A stretch of DNA of 64,000 nucleotides, from NCBI RefSeq assembly GCF_030209375.1, contig NZ_JARVSC010000001.1, positions 496,001-560,000 on the forward strand. The letters are read 5' to 3'. A program made the position numbers and the translations under genes. This document shows, one piece after another, positions 17,296-25,221 of the stretch (the stretch's first letter is position 1; each line of letters starts with the position of its first letter). Source of the DNA: Plantibacter sp. ME-Dv--P-122b (lineage in GTDB: Bacteria > Actinomycetota > Actinomycetes > Actinomycetales > Microbacteriaceae). A model generated the notes under the pieces. It worked only from the letters and a program-made list of their open reading frames with translations. It was not told where the DNA came from and made no database searches.

Positions 17296-18287
17296 CCCTC
17301 TACCTCCTGCGCCGGATCGCGTCGGCGATCGGCATCCTGCTGCTCATCAGCCTCTTCACCTACGTCATCTTCTTCCTGCTGTCGCCCGACCCGGCGGTGC
17401 AGATCTGCGGCAAGACCTGCACCCCCGACCGCATCGACCAGATCCGGGCGCAGCTCGGGCTCGACCAGCCGTTCTGGCAGCAGTACCTCGAGTTCATCCG
17501 GGGGATCGTCATGGGTCGGAGCTACGGGGAGGGCGCGTCCGCGGTCTCCTGTGCCGCGCCGTGCCTCGGCTTCAGCTTCCAGACCAACGAGTCCGTCATG
17601 GACATGATCACCGCGCGCTTCCCCGTGACCGCGACGGTCGCGATCGGTGCAGCGGTCCTGTGGCTGCTCGTCGGCGTCAGCGGTGGCCTGCTCAGCGCCG
17701 TCAAGCAGGGGACCGGCTGGGACCGTGGGGCGATGATGGTCGCCCTCGCCGGCATCAGCCTGCCGAACTACTTCCTCGCGCTCCTCCTGCAGTACGTCCT
17801 CGTGGTGCAACTGCAGATCCTGCCGTTCCCGCAGGCCGTGCCCTTCGCCGAAGACCCGGTCCGCTGGTTCCAGAACTACCTCATGCCGTGGATCGTGCTC
17901 GCCCTCGGCTACGCGTCGATGTACGCGAGGCTCGTCCGCGCGAACGTCATCGACACCCTCGGCGAGAACTTCATGCGGACCGCCCGGGCGAAGGGCCTGC
18001 CCGCGCCCCTCATCCTGCGCCGCCACGCGCTGCGGCCGGCGCTCACCCCCGTCGTCACGCTCTTCGGCATGGACTTCGCGGGCCTCCTCGGTGGAGCCCT
18101 CATCACCGAGACGGTGTTCGGACTGAACGGTGTCGGCAAGCTCGCCGCCGACTCGATCGCGAAGAACGACCAGCCCGTCATCATGGGCGTCACCCTCCTG
18201 GCCGCGTTCTTCGTGGTCATCGGCAACGTCGTGGTCGACGTCGTGTACACGTTCCTCGACCCGAGAGTGAGAGTGAAGAGCGCATGA
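17292..18287 (+). CDS. ABC peptide transporter permease, DppB/OppB-type
   Basis: A 331-residue membrane permease with the DppB layout. There is an N-terminal helix (YLLRRIASAIGILLLISLFTYVIFFLL), then an external loop with the family motif IRAQLGLDQPFWQQYLEFI, and then five helices. The EAA loop (NFMRTARAKGLPAPLILRRHALRPAL) is present. The external loop carries two Cys pairs (CGKTC and CAAPC) that may form disulfides. Order is reversed from E. coli dpp, with DppC-like before DppB-like. It overlaps the following ATPase gene by ATGA. Confidence 0.92.
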   Translation: MTLYLLRRIASAIGILLLISLFTYVIFFLLSPDPAVQICGKTCTPDRIDQIRAQLGLDQPFWQQYLEFIRGIVMGRSYGEGASAVSCAAPCLGFSFQTNESVMDMITARFPVTATVAIGAAVLWLLVGVSGGLLSAVKQGTGWDRGAMMVALAGISLPNYFLALLLQYVLVVQLQILPFPQAVPFAEDPVRWFQNYLMPWIVLALGYASMYARLVRANVIDTLGENFMRTARAKGLPAPLILRRHALRPALTPVVTLFGMDFAGLLGGALITETVFGLNGVGKLAADSIAKNDQPVIMGVTLLAAFFVVIGNVVVDVVYTFLDPRVRVKSA

Positions 18288-19165
18288 GCCCCACCGTCAC
18301 CAGGACCATCTCCCTGCCCGTCCCCGGTGCAGCGCTGCTCGAGGTCGACGACCTCACGGTCACCTTCCCGACCACCTCCGGCGACGTCGACGTGGTGCGG
18401 AAGGCGTCGTTCGCGGTCCAGCACGGCCAGACCCTCGGCATCGTGGGCGAGTCCGGCTCCGGCAAGTCCATGACCTCGCTCGCGATCATGGGGCTGCTCC
18501 CGAACGGCGGGCGCACGACCGGCAGCGTCCGACTGAGCGGACACGAGCTCGTCGGGCGCAGCGACCGCGAGATGCGTCGCGTCCGTGGCGACCGGATCGC
18601 GATGGTCTTCCAGGACCCGCTCTCCTCGCTCAACCCGTACTACACCGTCGGGCTGCAGATCGAGGAGGCGTACCGCGCCCATCGCGGCGGTTCCCGGAAG
18701 GCCGCCAGGGCCGTCACGATCGAAGCCCTCGAACGGGTCCGCATCGCGGACGCCTCCCGGCGCGTCGACCACTACCCGCATCAGTTCTCGGGCGGCATGC
18801 GGCAGCGCATCATGATCGCCATGGCGCTCTGCCTGGAACCCGACCTGCTCATCGCGGACGAACCGACGACGGCGCTCGACGTCACCGTCCAGGCGCAGAT
18901 CCTCGACCTCCTCTCCGAACTGCAACGGGAGACCGGCACCGGCATGATCTTCATCACCCACGACCTCGCCGTCGTCAGCCAGGTCGCCGACGACGTGCTC
19001 GTCATGCGCGGCGGCGACCCCGTCGAGATGGGGACCGCCGAGCAGATCTTCTCCCGACCGCAGGCGCCCTACACCCGCGCACTGCTCGACGCCCTCCCGC
19101 GGATCGACGACCCGTTCTCCGAGCGGCCGACGGCACCCGCCACGACCGGAGAGGGACAGGCATGA
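18284..19165 (+). CDS. ABC peptide transporter ATPase, DppD/OppD-type
   Basis: A 293-residue cytoplasmic ATPase. Walker A is GESGSGKS, the Q-loop is [15 protein letters not shown], the signature is [15 protein letters not shown], Walker B is [12 protein letters not shown] and the H-loop is ITHD. The C-terminal region [17 protein letters not shown] is the oligopeptide/dipeptide C-terminal extension. It lacks the cysteine cluster of classic DppD/OppD proteins that carry an iron-sulfur site. It overlaps the next ATPase gene by ATGA and is part of the same operon. Confidence 0.93.
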   Translation: MSPTVTRTISLPVPGAALLEVDDLTVTFPTTSGDVDVVRKASFAVQHGQTLGIVGESGSGKSMTSLAIMGLLPNGGRTTGSVRLSGHELVGRSDREMRRVRGDRIAMVFQDPLSSLNPYYTVGLQIEEAYRAHRGGSRKAARAVTIEALERVRIADASRRVDHYPHQFSGGMRQRIMIAMALCLEPDLLIADEPTTALDVTVQAQILDLLSELQRETGTGMIFITHDLAVVSQVADDVLVMRGGDPVEMGTAEQIFSRPQAPYTRALLDALPRIDDPFSERPTAPATTGEGQA

Positions 19166-20040
19166 ACGACGCACCAGTGCTCCTGCGGGCCACCGGGCTC
19201 ACGAAGGACTTCACGACCAAGGGTGACGGGGCGTTCCGCGCACGGACCACGCAGTTCCGCGCCGTCGACGACGTCGGGTTCGCCGTCCGCGCCGGCGAGA
19301 CGCTCGGCATCGTCGGGGAGTCGGGCAGCGGCAAGTCGACGACCGCACGGATGATCGCGAAGCTCATCGAACCCACCGCCGGAACGATCACCTTCGACGG
19401 CGAGGACGTCACCGCCGCGCGTGGGACGGCGCTCGCCGCGTTCCGGACGAAGGTGCAGGTCGTCTTCCAGGACCCGTTCTCCTCCCTCAACCCGCGGCAC
19501 ACCGTCGAGCGCATCGTGTCGGCACCGCTCGACTACCAGGGGATCACCCCGAAGCAGGGCAAGCGCGCCCTCGTGCGCGACCTGCTCGACCGCGTCGGCC
19601 TGAACCCCGACCACCTCCAGCGCTACCCGCGGCAGTTCTCCGGCGGCCAGGCCCAGCGCATCGGGATCGCCCGGGCGCTCGCCGTCTCCCCGAAGCTCGT
19701 GATCTGCGACGAGGCGGTGTCGGCGCTCGACGTGTCGGTGCAGGCACGCATCATCGACCTGCTGCGCGACCTGCAGGCCGAGCGCGGTCTGAGCTACCTG
19801 TTCATCGCGCACGACCTCGCCGTCGTGCGGCAGATCGCCCACGACGTCGCCGTCATGCACCGGGGCAAGGTGGTCGAGCAGGGGGACCGCGAGGCGATCT
19901 TCGACCACCCGCAGGACGACTACACGAAGACCCTGCTCGCCGCCGTGCCCACGATCGACCCGAGCTGGGAGGCCGCGCGTGCCACCATGCTCGAACAGGA
20001 GCGGACGCACGGATCGGCCGCCGGAAGGACAGAGGCATGA
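19162..20040 (+). CDS. ABC peptide transporter ATPase, DppF/OppF-type
   Basis: A 292-residue partner ATPase of the importer. Visible motifs are GESGSGKST (Walker A), VFQDPFSSLNPRHTV (Q-loop), FSGGQAQRIGIARAL (signature), LVICDEAVSALD (Walker B) and IAHD (H-loop). The C-terminal DDYTKTLLAAVPTID segment is typical of OppF/DppF. With the DppD-like protein it forms the nucleotide-binding pair. Its stop overlaps the prolyl aminopeptidase start by ATGA, which ties transport directly to peptide cleavage. Confidence 0.93.
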   Translation: MNDAPVLLRATGLTKDFTTKGDGAFRARTTQFRAVDDVGFAVRAGETLGIVGESGSGKSTTARMIAKLIEPTAGTITFDGEDVTAARGTALAAFRTKVQVVFQDPFSSLNPRHTVERIVSAPLDYQGITPKQGKRALVRDLLDRVGLNPDHLQRYPRQFSGGQAQRIGIARALAVSPKLVICDEAVSALDVSVQARIIDLLRDLQAERGLSYLFIAHDLAVVRQIAHDVAVMHRGKVVEQGDREAIFDHPQDDYTKTLLAAVPTIDPSWEAARATMLEQERTHGSAAGRTEA

Positions 20041-21350
20041 CCCACCGCACCACCACCTCCCTGCTGCCGGGGATCCACGTGACCGACCACACGGTCGACG
20101 TCCCGCTGGACTGGCGGCGGCCCGACGACGGCCGCACGATCAGCCTGTTCGCGCGCGAACTCGTCGACCCCCTGCGCCGCGACGAGCCGCTCCCGGTGCT
20201 CGTGTTCCTCCAGGGCGGACCGGGTGGCAAGGGCCCGCGTCCGGTGTCCAGGGACGGCTGGATCGCCGAAGCTCTCCGCACCTTCCGCCTCGTGCTGCTC
20301 GACCAGCGCGGCACCGGTCGGAGCACCAGGATCGACGGGCGGTCCATCGCGGCCGTCGGTGACGCCGCGGCCCAGGCCGAGTACCTGGAACGCTTCCGGG
20401 CCGACTCGATCGTCGACGACGCCGAGTACCTGCGCCGCACCGTCTTCGGTGGCCGTCGCTGGTCGACGCTCGGTCAGAGCTACGGCGGGTTCCTCACCCT
20501 CACCTACCTCTCGCGAGCGCCGGAGGGACTGGCCGCCTGCTACGTCACCGGCGGTCTCGCGGGCATCCAGCCGTCGGCGGCGGAGGTCTACCGCCGCACC
20601 TATCCGCGTACCGAGCGCAAGAACCGGGCCTTCGCCGAGCGGTACCCCCAGGACGTCGAGACCGTCGCGCGGATCGCCGACCGACTCGCCGCCGACGAGG
20701 TCCTCCTGCCGGACCGCGATCGACTCACCGTGCGGCGCTTCCAGAACCTCGGGATCGACTTCGGGATGAAGCCCGGCTACGAGCGCCTCCACTGGCTCCT
20801 CGACGAGGCGTTCGACAGCGGCGACCGCCTGAGCGACACCTTCCTGGCGCAGGTCTGGGCGAGGACGTCCTACATCGACAACCCCCTCTTCATCGCGATG
20901 CAGGAGACCATCTACGGTGCCGCCGGCGCTGGCGCGACGGGCTGGGCCGCACAGGCCGAGCGCGATGCACGGCCGGCGTTCGCCGAGACGGCGAGGCCGC
21001 TGCTGTTCACCGGCGAGATGGTGTACCCGTGGATGTTCGAGGAGATCCGCTCGCTCCGGCCCTTCCAGGGGGCGGTGGAGCGACTGGCGGCGAAGACCGA
21101 CTGGGACCCGCTGTACGACCCCGCGGTCCTGCAGTCGAGCAGGGTGCCGCTCGCCGCGGCCGTGTACTTCGACGACATGTACGTGGACGCGCAGCTGCAG
21201 TTGGAGACGGTCGACGCCGTCGGCGGGGCGACCGCCTGGGTCACGAACGAGTACGAGCACGACGGGATCCAGGACGCCGCCGTGGTGCGCCGCCTGTTTT
21301 CGATGGTGGACGAGCGCGGCGGCCGTCGCGCGGATGAGGAGCAGGCATGA
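20037..21350 (+). CDS. pip: Prolyl aminopeptidase, peptidase family S33
   Basis: A 437-residue cytoplasmic alpha/beta-hydrolase that removes N-terminal proline from peptides. The nucleophile elbow is GQSYGG with Ser148. The acid lies in YFDDMYVD near residue 380 and the histidine in EYEHDG near 408. The oxyanion-side motif FLQGGPGGKGPRP lies near residue 60. The length fits the larger Aeromonas/Serratia-type enzymes, some of which are reported to accept hydroxyprolyl substrates. It has no signal peptide. It overlaps the upstream ATPase gene and the downstream M24 peptidase gene by ATGA, so it is translated together with the importer. Confidence 0.88.
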   Translation: MTHRTTTSLLPGIHVTDHTVDVPLDWRRPDDGRTISLFARELVDPLRRDEPLPVLVFLQGGPGGKGPRPVSRDGWIAEALRTFRLVLLDQRGTGRSTRIDGRSIAAVGDAAAQAEYLERFRADSIVDDAEYLRRTVFGGRRWSTLGQSYGGFLTLTYLSRAPEGLAACYVTGGLAGIQPSAAEVYRRTYPRTERKNRAFAERYPQDVETVARIADRLAADEVLLPDRDRLTVRRFQNLGIDFGMKPGYERLHWLLDEAFDSGDRLSDTFLAQVWARTSYIDNPLFIAMQETIYGAAGAGATGWAAQAERDARPAFAETARPLLFTGEMVYPWMFEEIRSLRPFQGAVERLAAKTDWDPLYDPAVLQSSRVPLAAAVYFDDMYVDAQLQLETVDAVGGATAWVTNEYEHDGIQDAAVVRRLFSMVDERGGRRADEEQA

Positions 21351-22837
21351 CCGACACGCAGCAGCAGTCGCCCGAGCAGACGGCGGGGCTCGCCCCGGCC
21401 ACCACGGAGGCACCCGCCACGTCCATGCCACGCCCGGCGACCCCGGATCCGAAGCTGCCCCGCCTGGCAGAGGTGCCGGCGTTCCGCGAGTTCCTCGGCA
21501 CCGGCTGGGGCACCCCCGACCGCACGCCGCCGGTCGAGCCCGGGATCGCCGCGGCCGCGGCCGAGCACCGTCGTCGGCTGAGCCAGGCGTTCGTCGGGCA
21601 CGCGCTCGTCGTCGCCGCCGGTCGCGCGCCCGTCCGCGCCAACGACGCGAACTACGACTTCCGCCCCGACAGCGACTTCTTCTGGCTCACCGGCTGCTCC
21701 GCCGAGGACGCGGTCCTCGTGCTGTGTCCGAGCGGTGCCGGCCACGACGCGACGTTGTACATCCCGGCACCGGCGCACCCGGGCGAGACCGGGTTCTTCG
21801 CCGACGCCAACCACGGCGAGCTCTGGGTCGGCTCCGCGCCGGGGCCGGCCGACTGGTCGGCGGTCCTCGACCTCCGGGTCGAGGTGCTCGCCGCGCTGCC
21901 CGACGCGCTCCGAGGCGTCGAACGGCCGCTCCTCGCAGGAACCCTGACCTCGCGGCATCGCGCGCTCGAACCGCTGACGATCGCGCCGGAACTCGGCCGC
22001 GTGCTCTCGGAACTGCGCATGATCAAGGACGCGTGGGAGATCGCGGAGTTGCGGCGAGCGGTCGACGCGACCGTCGGCGGGTTCTCCGCCGTGATCCGGG
22101 AGCTGCCGACAGCCGTCGCCGGTGGCGGTGAGCGCTGGCTGCAGGGGACCTTCGACCGACACGCCCGCACCACCGGGAACGGCCCCGGCTACTCGACCAT
22201 CGTCGGGAGCGGCGCGCACGCACCAACGCTCCACTGGGTGCGCTGCGACGGCCCGGTCCGCCCCGAGGACGCGATCTTGCTCGACATGGGCGTGGAGACG
22301 CGTGCGTTCTACACGGCGGACGTCACCCGGACCTTCCCCGTCTCGGGCACCTTCAGCCCGGAGCAGCGACGGGTCCACGACCTCGTCGAGGCGTCCCACC
22401 GCGCCGGGATGGCCGCCGTCCGCCCGGGCCGCGACTTCACCGACTTCCACCACGCGGCCATGGAGGTCATCGCGCAGGGACTCCACGACTGGGACCTCCT
22501 GCCGGTGTCCGTCGACGAGGCGCTCAGTCCCGCCGGCCAGCACCACCGTCGCTACCTCGTGTGCGGCATCGGTCACCACCTCGGCCTCGACGTCCATGAC
22601 TGCGCGAAATCCTCCTACGAGGCCTACCAGGGTGGCTCGATGGCGCCCGGCATGGTGCTCACGGTCGAGCCGGGGTTGTACTTCCACGCCTTCGACGAGA
22701 CCGTGCCGCCGGAACTGCGCGGCATCGGCGTCCGGCTCGAGGACGACCTCCTCGTGACCGCCGACGGCGTCGAAGTGCTGTCGGATGCGCTGCCGATCGA
22801 CGCGTCGGGCATCGAAGCGTGGATGCGCGCCCAGTAA
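21347..22837 (+). CDS. pepP: Xaa-Pro aminopeptidase, peptidase family M24B
   Basis: A 496-residue cytoplasmic metallopeptidase that removes the residue in front of a penultimate proline. It has an N-terminal aminopeptidase-P domain (about residues 65-220, with NDANYDFRPDSDFFWLTG). The M24 pita-bread domain follows with the five dinuclear-metal ligands: Asp in LLDMGVE, Asp in YTADVTRTF, His in GIGHHLGLDVHD, Glu in TVEPGLYF and Glu in VRLEDD. It complements the prolyl aminopeptidase: together they can trim proline- or hydroxyproline-rich peptides. It overlaps the upstream gene by ATGA. Confidence 0.92.
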   Translation: MTDTQQQSPEQTAGLAPATTEAPATSMPRPATPDPKLPRLAEVPAFREFLGTGWGTPDRTPPVEPGIAAAAAEHRRRLSQAFVGHALVVAAGRAPVRANDANYDFRPDSDFFWLTGCSAEDAVLVLCPSGAGHDATLYIPAPAHPGETGFFADANHGELWVGSAPGPADWSAVLDLRVEVLAALPDALRGVERPLLAGTLTSRHRALEPLTIAPELGRVLSELRMIKDAWEIAELRRAVDATVGGFSAVIRELPTAVAGGGERWLQGTFDRHARTTGNGPGYSTIVGSGAHAPTLHWVRCDGPVRPEDAILLDMGVETRAFYTADVTRTFPVSGTFSPEQRRVHDLVEASHRAGMAAVRPGRDFTDFHHAAMEVIAQGLHDWDLLPVSVDEALSPAGQHHRRYLVCGIGHHLGLDVHDCAKSSYEAYQGGSMAPGMVLTVEPGLYFHAFDETVPPELRGIGVRLEDDLLVTADGVEVLSDALPIDASGIEAWMRAQ

Positions 22838-22866
22838 CCTGAGCGGACCGTGGTGGGAGACGAAGG

Positions 22867-23556
22867 ATGGGAGTCGCGATGGGCATGTCGGCGATCCGAC
22901 CGGCCGAGGAACGGCTGAGCCTGCGGGCGCAGGTGGAGCGGGCGGTGTCCGCGGCGATCATCTCGGGTGAGCTCGCGCCGGGGACGATGATCTCGGTACC
23001 GACGCTCGCGGTGCAGTTCAACGTCTCGGCGACCCCGGTCCGCGAAGCAATGCTCGATCTCGAGAAGCGCGACTTCGTGGAGGCGGTCCGGAACAAGGGC
23101 TTCCGCGTCACGGTCGTCAGCGAGGCCTCGCTCCGCAACACGGCACAGATCCGCCAGCTGCTCGAGCCGCCCGCGATGGCGGACCTCGCCGAGGTCTTCG
23201 ACCACGAGTCGCTGCCCGAGCTCCGGCAGCAGGCGGACGACATCGTCGCCGGTGCGCGCGACGGCGACCTGACCCGGTACCTCGAAGCCGACCAGGCCTT
23301 CCACCTCGCGCTCACCGCGAAACTCGGCAACCCGCTCCTCGTCGAGCTCGTCGCCGACCTCCGCGGACGCACCCGGCTCGTCGGGCTGGCCGCCATGCTC
23401 GACTCGCAGCAGCTCGACCGCTCGGCCGTGGAGCACCACGAGCTTCTCGACGCCCTCGAGCGGGGTGACGGGCCCGCCGCCCGCGAGCTCATGCATCGAC
23501 ACATCGGGCACACCACCGGCTGGTGGGCCGGCAAGCCCGAATCCGACGCCGAGTAG
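22867..23556 (+). CDS. GntR-family transcriptional regulator, FCD (FadR) subfamily
   Basis: A DNA-binding regulator of up to 229 residues. The N-terminal winged helix contains AIISGELAPGTMISVPTLAVQFNVSATPVREAMLDLEKRDFVE. The C-terminal helical FCD domain (from about residue 85) carries a metal-site pattern with Asp and His in EADQAFHLAL, EHHELLDALERGD and MHRHI. FCD proteins usually sense small organic acids. The ATG at 22867 (GGGAG seven bases upstream) and the ATG at 22879 (GGGAG five bases upstream) are both plausible. It follows the peptidase gene by 29 bases and precedes the hydroxyproline genes. It is the best candidate for binding the shared TGTGTSACACA dyads. Confidence 0.88.
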   Translation: MGVAMGMSAIRPAEERLSLRAQVERAVSAAIISGELAPGTMISVPTLAVQFNVSATPVREAMLDLEKRDFVEAVRNKGFRVTVVSEASLRNTAQIRQLLEPPAMADLAEVFDHESLPELRQQADDIVAGARDGDLTRYLEADQAFHLALTAKLGNPLLVELVADLRGRTRLVGLAAMLDSQQLDRSAVEHHELLDALERGDGPAARELMHRHIGHTTGWWAGKPESDAE

Positions 23557-23606
23557 CCCCGGGCGTGCGTGCGCGGACCTCGACCAGGATCCGCGATCGT
23601 GCACGC

Positions 23607-23635
23607 TTGCCTGTTCAATGAATGTGTGACACATT
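23607..23635 (+). promoter_or_regulatory. Promoter with overlapping AATGTGTGACACATT operator
   Basis: AATGTGTGACACATT (23621-23635) is a perfect dyad with a one-base centre. A possible -35 TTGCCT (23607-23612) and, after 17 bases, -10 CACATT (23630-23635) place the dyad over the -10. This is a position where a bound protein would block RNA polymerase. The core matches the sites before the GH127 gene. The first gene downstream starts at 23675. Confidence 0.6.
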
Positions 23636-23674
23636 ACTGAGAGCCCTTCCCTGCACCGACCGAGAGGACCGCCC

Positions 23675-24871
23675 GTGACCCGCATCGTCATCGTCGGCGC
23701 CGGCATCGTCGGTGCGGCCTGCGCGCGGATCCTCGCCCGCCGTGGAGCCGAGGTCGTCGTGCTCGATCGTTCAGCTGCCGCCGGTGGCACGAGCGGCTCG
23801 GGGGAGGGGAACCTCCTCGTCTCCGACAAGGGGCCCGGCCCCGAACTCGACCTCGCCCGGTACGCCTCACGCCTCTGGCCAGTCGTCACCGCCGAACTGG
23901 CGGCCGAACTGGGACCGACCTTTCCGAGCATCGAGTTCGAGCGCAAGGGCGGCATCGTCGTCGCCACCACCGAGGCCGGCGCGCAGCCGCTGCTCGACTT
24001 CGCCGCCGCCCAGCGCGCCGCCGGTGTCGACGCCCGCCCCCTCACCGAGGACGAGCTGCTCGCTGCGGAGCCGTCGATCACCCGCTCGTCCACGGCGGCC
24101 GTCCACTATCCCGAGGACGCCCAGGTCCAGCCCGTCATCGCCACGGAGGCCCTGCTCGCCTCGGCCCGGCTGGCGGGCGCGATCGTGCGCACCGGCGTCA
24201 CCGTGACGGGCGGCGTCCGGAGCGCGACCGGTCGCCTCACGGGTGTCCGGACCTCCGTGGGCGACGTCTCGGGTGACGCGGTCCTCGTCTCCGCCGGACC
24301 GTGGTCGGCCGAACTCGGGGACCTGCTCGGCGCACCCGTCCCGGTCCGTCCCCGTCGCGGCATGGTCCTCGTCACCACCCGCATGCCGCACCGCGTGCAC
24401 CACAAGGTCTACGACGGCGACTACTTCGGGGCCACGCAGTCGAGCGACGCCTCGCTCCAGACCTCGAGCGTCGTCGAGTCGACCGCTGCTGGCACCGTCC
24501 TCATCGGCTCGAGCCGGCAGCAGATCGGGTTCGACGCGCGCCTCGACGTCGACGTGCTCCGCGAGGTGGCGGCCAAGTCGTTGCGCCTCTTCCCCTTCCT
24601 CCGCGACGCCTCGGTCATGCGCAGCTACGGTGGCTTCCGGCCGTACATGCTCGACCACCTCCCGGTCATCGGCCCCGACCACCGCGTGGACGGCCTGTGG
24701 CACGCGACGGGTCACGAGGGCGCCGGCATCGGACTGGCCCTCGCGACCGCTGAACTCATCGCCGCCCGCCTGCTCGGTGGATCCACCGACCTCGACGACG
24801 CCCCGTTCCAACTCGACCGCCCGGGCCTCGCCCCGCACCTGCGCGTCGACCGGCCGGCGGAGGTGGCCTGA
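23675..24871 (+). CDS. D-hydroxyproline dehydrogenase FAD subunit (D-amino-acid oxidase-like, beta)
   Basis: A 398-residue flavoprotein of the DAO fold. The N-terminal IVIVGAGIVGAACARILARRGAEVVVLD binds the ADP part of FAD. The C-terminal GGFRPYMLDHLPVIGP and TGHEGAGIGLALATAELIA are typical of the FAD domain of deaminating D-amino-acid dehydrogenases. With the two following overlapping genes it matches the three-subunit D-hydroxyproline dehydrogenases. These oxidise cis-4-hydroxy-D-proline to pyrroline-4-hydroxy-2-carboxylate. The GTG start has GAGAGGA seven bases upstream. Its stop overlaps the next start (TGATG). Confidence 0.85.
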   Translation: MTRIVIVGAGIVGAACARILARRGAEVVVLDRSAAAGGTSGSGEGNLLVSDKGPGPELDLARYASRLWPVVTAELAAELGPTFPSIEFERKGGIVVATTEAGAQPLLDFAAAQRAAGVDARPLTEDELLAAEPSITRSSTAAVHYPEDAQVQPVIATEALLASARLAGAIVRTGVTVTGGVRSATGRLTGVRTSVGDVSGDAVLVSAGPWSAELGDLLGAPVPVRPRRGMVLVTTRMPHRVHHKVYDGDYFGATQSSDASLQTSSVVESTAAGTVLIGSSRQQIGFDARLDVDVLREVAAKSLRLFPFLRDASVMRSYGGFRPYMLDHLPVIGPDHRVDGLWHATGHEGAGIGLALATAELIAARLLGGSTDLDDAPFQLDRPGLAPHLRVDRPAEVA

Positions 24872-25221
24872 TGGTCTCGAGACGACTGCCCGCGACGGAC
24901 GACCGCATCGTGCCCGGCACGGAGGACGCGCTGCGCATCGACCTCGACGGGACGCCCGTCGACGGACTCCGCGGCCAGACGATCGCCGGCGTCCTGTTGG
25001 GGTCCGGTGTCCTCGCCTGGCGCCGCACGAGCGGCTCCGGGAAGCCACGCGGCGTCTTCTGCGGCATCGGGGTCTGCTTCGACTGCATCGTCACGGTGAA
25101 CGGCCAGCGGGACGTCCGCGCCTGCCAGCGTCGCGCCGCGGACGGCGACCGCATCGAGACGCAACACGACGCCCTTCCGGAACCCACGACGGAGAACGAC
25201 CCGTTCGGGGACCGGACATGA
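24871..25221 (+). CDS. D-hydroxyproline dehydrogenase [2Fe-2S] subunit (gamma, HcnA-like)
   Basis: A 116-residue small iron-sulfur protein. A ferredoxin-like cluster motif is seen with Cys64, Cys69, Cys72 and Cys85 (VFCGIGVCFDC, then RACQ). The domain resembles HcnA and the small subunit of sarcosine or hydroxyproline dehydrogenase, which transfers electrons between the two flavoprotein subunits. It overlaps its neighbours on both sides (TGATG and ATGA), as expected for equimolar subunits. Confidence 0.87.
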   Translation: MVSRRLPATDDRIVPGTEDALRIDLDGTPVDGLRGQTIAGVLLGSGVLAWRRTSGSGKPRGVFCGIGVCFDCIVTVNGQRDVRACQRRAADGDRIETQHDALPEPTTENDPFGDRT

